64,000 bases of DNA from JABWBD01 sp040768665 (GTDB lineage: Bacteria; Planctomycetota; Planctomycetia; Pirellulales; Thermoguttaceae): contig JAXGMN010000029.1 in the NCBI GenBank assembly GCA_040768665.1, positions 62,001 through 126,000 on the forward strand. Direction: 5' to 3'. The notes under the pieces were generated by a model. The model worked only from the letters and a program-made list of their open reading frames with translations, did no database searches and was not told where the DNA came from. Shown here piece by piece: positions 61,181 through 64,000 of this stretch; position 1 is the first letter of the stretch; each line of letters starts with the position of its first letter. The translations under genes and the position numbers were made by a program.

Positions 61181-61199
61181 CCCCAGCTAGCGTCTCCGA

Positions 61200-62074
61200 C
61201 TAATCCTCCGCCTCGATCCACCCCTTCACCGGTCCAAACAGCGAAGCCGTACCGCTCGGCTGGTAGCAGAACCCGAGAAACCCCGCCGCGCCCGACCGGC
61301 GGGCCAGCGCGATCTGCACGGCCAGGTCTGCGGGCGACGACATCCGCCCGGCCCCGCTGTCGATGCCGATCCCCTGAACCACCGGAAATCCCGCCGGAAC
61401 CGCCTCTCGGTGAATCGCTGCGCGCTCGGCAAACAACTCGTCGTCGAGCGTGTAGTTCATCGGGCACACGAAATCGAGCCACTCCTCGCGGCACCAGCGG
61501 ACCCAGTCCTGACCGTTCTCCTCCCGGCACTCCGGCCAGTTGCGAAACACGGCCGCGCTGATCTTCACCTTCGGGGCAATCCGCCGGATCCCGGTCGAGA
61601 TCCGCTCGACCAGTGCGGAGATCCGGCCGGCACGGTAGTCGATCCACTCCGCCCGGCGCGGGCCGTCGGTGCAGTCCTCCGGCCAATGGACCACCGGCTT
61701 GCCGGTCTCTTTCTCAAACCGTTCGCGGCACCGCGCGCAGAAACAGCCGGAACTATTCGAATAGCGGATGAAGTCGTACTGAATCCCGTCGACGTCGTAC
61801 CGATCGACGATCTCCAGCATCGGGCGCTCCATGGCTTCGAAGTTGACGTCTTGCGAGGGGCAGAACCAGTCGATCGGCCGCCCGTCCGGCCCTTCCTGGA
61901 GCCGTCCTTCGCGTCGAAGCTCTGCCAGCGACTCCTTCGACGTCCGGCCGGTGACGATGCAATTGTTGACATACGGGTGCAGGGCAATGCCGTTGGCGTG
62001 CGCGTGTTTCACCGCTTCGCCGAGCCAGTCGCCCTCCGGGGCCAAGGGATCCTGGATGTCGGGTTGCACCCGGG
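61200..62074 (-). pseudogene. GHL10 glycosidase-like protein, C-terminal part (split by IS)
   Basis: This is the downstream part of a family 10 glycosidase-like (GHL10) gene, read as QPDIQDPLAPEGDWL, GIALHPYVNN, YDVDGIQYDFIRYS, WLDFVCPMNY and GTASLFGPVKGWIEAED. It ends with a normal stop at 61200. The upstream part lies beyond the insertion element at 63763-64000. Across the target duplication the joined frame reads AFYASRVQPDIQDPL with no disruption. The separate ATG at 62132 lies inside the element and is not the original start. Confidence 0.85.
62067..62074. repeat. Left 8-bp target-site duplication
   Basis: CACCCGGG, identical to 63755-63762. Confidence 0.85.
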
Positions 62075-63754
62075 GGGCGTAACCGACGCCCCGGCCTATT
62101 AGCTCGCGAGCGCGATAGGCTGGTAGTTGCATAGAAGAGCACGATTTGGGTGAATGTTACACAGTTCTCGAGCCATACGATCTTGGTGAAAGTGATCCCA
62201 GTAGGAAGATTGATAGACCGCTCGGACGTGAAGCATCGGCTGGGCACCTGCCAATCGCCATCGCATCCCGCTCCGCTCCATGCGGTCCTTTACCAAGTGG
62301 CGGCAAGCTCCTTCGATGACACCGGTGGCGATCGGATAGCCTGCCGCCAGGTATTCGTCGTAACGCATGCGATCGGCGTGTTTCTCGAAGTAGCCGCACA
62401 CTGTGGTGATCTCCGCAAGCTTCTTTCCCTTCACGCCCCGCTTGGTGGCCATTTGCCGCAACCCCGCCACAACTCCGCGCACCTCACCCCGGAGGATCCG
62501 CAGCAAACGATCGTGGGCGAACGCCTCCTGGTGCTCCCTGTGTGGATAAAACACCTTGGCCGCCCGCCAGACGTAACTGGAAACGTGCAGGATATCCAGG
62601 ATATCGATTATCTCGTCCGGCGGCACTTCCAGGGACAGATCCGCAGCGTTCCACAAGCTGGCTTGGCCGTCCATCAGCCGCAGAACCTTCTGGCCCGGGC
62701 GACGGCGGAGATCGATCTGTTCGTTCGCCCAACAAAAGGCTTCGATTGTGCCGTTGGATTCCCACAACTCCCCGTCCGGCTCCTCGCGTATCCGCGTAAA
62801 CCGGGCTGTGACGTGTTTGAACTGCGGTTGCGGGCGATTCTTTGGCCGCGGCCCGGTATCGTCGCGAAACAACGCCGCCACGATTTGCTCCGGCGTCCGC
62901 ACGTAGCGGTCAATGGTGTAGACGGAAGCCAACGTCGCCATACGGCGATTGCCCGGCCGCTCGCCCTTCTCGAAAGCGGGCACACGCTGCGCATCCTCCT
63001 TGACCAGCGGCACCCCCTTGCCATCAGCCGTGAACACCAGCAACTCGCCTTCTTCCTTGGCGGGAGGCGTGGGAAGCTGGTCGAGGAACGCCTCTGCCTG
63101 TTCTCCCATGCGTTGATTGATGCGTTCCAGAGTATCCACGGAAACCTCTTGTCGCAGCACCGTCGCCAGCCCTTGCGCAGCTTGCCCAAACGCTTGGTCC
63201 ACGCAGAAGTACTGCGAGAATTCCTCGAAAAAGTACGAGCACTTGCCACGCGGCAAACTCAGCCGTGCGTCGACCGGCCGGAGTTCAATCGTTTCGTGGG
63301 CTCCCGCCGCATACACATAGGCTCGGATCGTATGTTCGCCGAACACCGTCCGCAACGGCCGCTCCACCGGTTCTTCGCTCCGTTTGAGTCGCCGGCCCTC
63401 CGCAGTGCTCATGTTTGGGCCGAGATCTCCATCGCCTTGCAGTGTGAGGAATTGCTCGATCGCAGCGTGGCCTATTTGCAGGACACGCTCGAAGGTGGCC
63501 TTTTCCATGTCGTACAGCGATTTCCCGTCCCGTGCCCCTTCTCGAATCGTTGCCTCCAATTGCATCGCCAACTCAACCAACGATTTGCCCTTGATTCCGT
63601 CCTGCGGATTGACCATGCTCATTGTGCGGCCTCCATGCCAGGGTCCTTTGGACAACACTGCCCCAGCATGACACAGAGGCCGTTTTTTGTTTAGCTCAAT
63701 TGCAGTACCTTACCCAACTTAACGGAAGCAGCCGCCGGAACACCGGTTACGCCC
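62075..63754 (-). mobile_element. ISKra4-family insertion sequence, 1680 bp
   Basis: The ends are GGGCGTAACCG at the left and its exact complement CGGTTACGCCC at the right. Similarity continues to about 21 bp with four mismatches. An 8-bp duplication (CACCCGGG) flanks both ends. The element contains one transposase gene. Excision in silico restores the reading frame of the host gene. The intact ORF, intact ends and identical duplications suggest a recent insertion. Confidence 0.9.
62099..63622 (-). CDS. ISKra4-family transposase
   Basis: A 507-residue protein starting at the ATG at 63622, with GGAGG about 7 nt upstream. A GTG start at 63658 is possible but less likely. Family features include VYAAGAHETIELRPVDA, the aspartate segments VFTADGKGVPLV and LRLMDGQASLW, and the C-terminal VIEGACRHLVKDRMERSGMR block. 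The whole length appears intact. It mobilises the surrounding element and has disrupted the GHL10 gene. It shows no frameshift. Confidence 0.95.
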   Translation of the reverse strand: MSMVNPQDGIKGKSLVELAMQLEATIREGARDGKSLYDMEKATFERVLQIGHAAIEQFLTLQGDGDLGPNMSTAEGRRLKRSEEPVERPLRTVFGEHTIRAYVYAAGAHETIELRPVDARLSLPRGKCSYFFEEFSQYFCVDQAFGQAAQGLATVLRQEVSVDTLERINQRMGEQAEAFLDQLPTPPAKEEGELLVFTADGKGVPLVKEDAQRVPAFEKGERPGNRRMATLASVYTIDRYVRTPEQIVAALFRDDTGPRPKNRPQPQFKHVTARFTRIREEPDGELWESNGTIEAFCWANEQIDLRRRPGQKVLRLMDGQASLWNAADLSLEVPPDEIIDILDILHVSSYVWRAAKVFYPHREHQEAFAHDRLLRILRGEVRGVVAGLRQMATKRGVKGKKLAEITTVCGYFEKHADRMRYDEYLAAGYPIATGVIEGACRHLVKDRMERSGMRWRLAGAQPMLHVRAVYQSSYWDHFHQDRMARELCNIHPNRALLCNYQPIALAS

Positions 63755-63762
63755 CACCCGGG
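63755..63762. repeat. Right 8-bp target-site duplication
   Basis: CACCCGGG, identical to 62067-62074. Confidence 0.85.
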
Positions 63763-64000
63763 AGGCATAGAAGGCCGCCGTTCCGCCAGCGATCCTCAGC
63801 ACCGCGGTATTGATCCCCAGCCGTTTCAACTCGGGCATGACATCCTTGGGGTGCCGGTCCTCGCGGACGTGAAGCCAGACGCCGCGGATCTCTTTGGCGG
63901 GCGGTTTCCCGTAGACGGACGCAATCGCGACCTTCTCTTCCAACGTCCGATCACCCAGCTTCGCACGTACGGTGAGCTCCCGCAGTCCGGGATCGCCTTT
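63763..64000 (-). pseudogene. GHL10 glycosidase-like protein, upstream part (runs off the window)
   Basis: The frame is open from the window edge and reads GDPGLRELTVRAKLGDRTL, EIRGVWLHVREDRHPKD and AVLRIAGGTAAFYASRV. EIRGVWL is the typical entry of the GHL10 domain. It then meets the insertion element. The preceding residues suggest an N-terminal beta-domain. The true start lies outside the window. It is part of the same disrupted gene as 61200-62074. Confidence 0.85.

Noticed and set aside
62075..62132. ATG at 62132 as the true start of the glycosidase-like gene
   Set aside because: The first 19 residues are encoded by the end of the insertion element. The real upstream part is at 63763-64000.

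Overview
This window looks like a planctomycete chromosome, most plausibly a member of the Pirellulales. The evidence is high GC, a giant surface protein with an LEPR-XLL-type N-terminus and a planctomycete dockerin-like C-terminus, a secreted sulfatase, several Tat or Sec exported proteins of unknown role, a serine/threonine kinase carrying a formylglycine-generating-enzyme-like domain, a PQQ-type beta-propeller protein and an ISKra4-family insertion sequence. Taxonomy is inferred from gene content only.

Region 0.3-11.5 kb holds exported or carbohydrate-related genes: a Tat-exported fucose-isomerase-like protein, an NAD-dependent epimerase/dehydratase, a secreted parallel beta-helix protein, a Tat-exported protein of unknown function, a broken amino-acid permease, a type I sulfatase whose frame runs into a truncated nucleoside hydrolase, and a SAM methyltransferase with a signal peptide. 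A decayed REP-type transposase remnant follows. Two truncated genes meet tail to tail near 8.1 kb, so this part looks rearranged.

Region 12-43.4 kb is one minus-strand locus of about 31.4 kb. It encodes a giant secreted or surface mosaic protein, open for 9511 codons and then broken by many frameshifts in its last 3.6 kb. It carries three peptidase-like domains (an HExxH zincin, a subtilase with a complete triad, and an M28 aminopeptidase with all metal ligands). It also has ten SdrD-B domains, four cadherin-like blocks, about nine Ig-like domains, two Calx-beta domains, seven beta-propeller blocks and a 71-residue glycine-rich tandem repeat. The propeller blocks contain exactly 7 or 14 blades each, 70 in total, as expected for ten seven-bladed propellers.

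Region 43.8-58.9 kb carries a secreted PQQ-repeat protein, a Uma2 nuclease-fold gene translationally coupled to a FlK-like thioesterase, an XPB/Rad25-type helicase in an operon with a helicase-associated protein, a kinase followed in the genome by an O-antigen-ligase/TPR protein (the ligase gene lies upstream in transcription), and an NrfJ-like OB-fold lipoprotein. Several long intergenic palindromes lie between these genes.

Region 59.2-64 kb contains two glycosidase-like barrel genes flanking a SIS-domain sugar isomerase. The last of them is split by an intact ISKra4-type element (62075-63754) with matching terminal inverted repeats and an 8-bp target duplication. Removing the element restores the host reading frame exactly.
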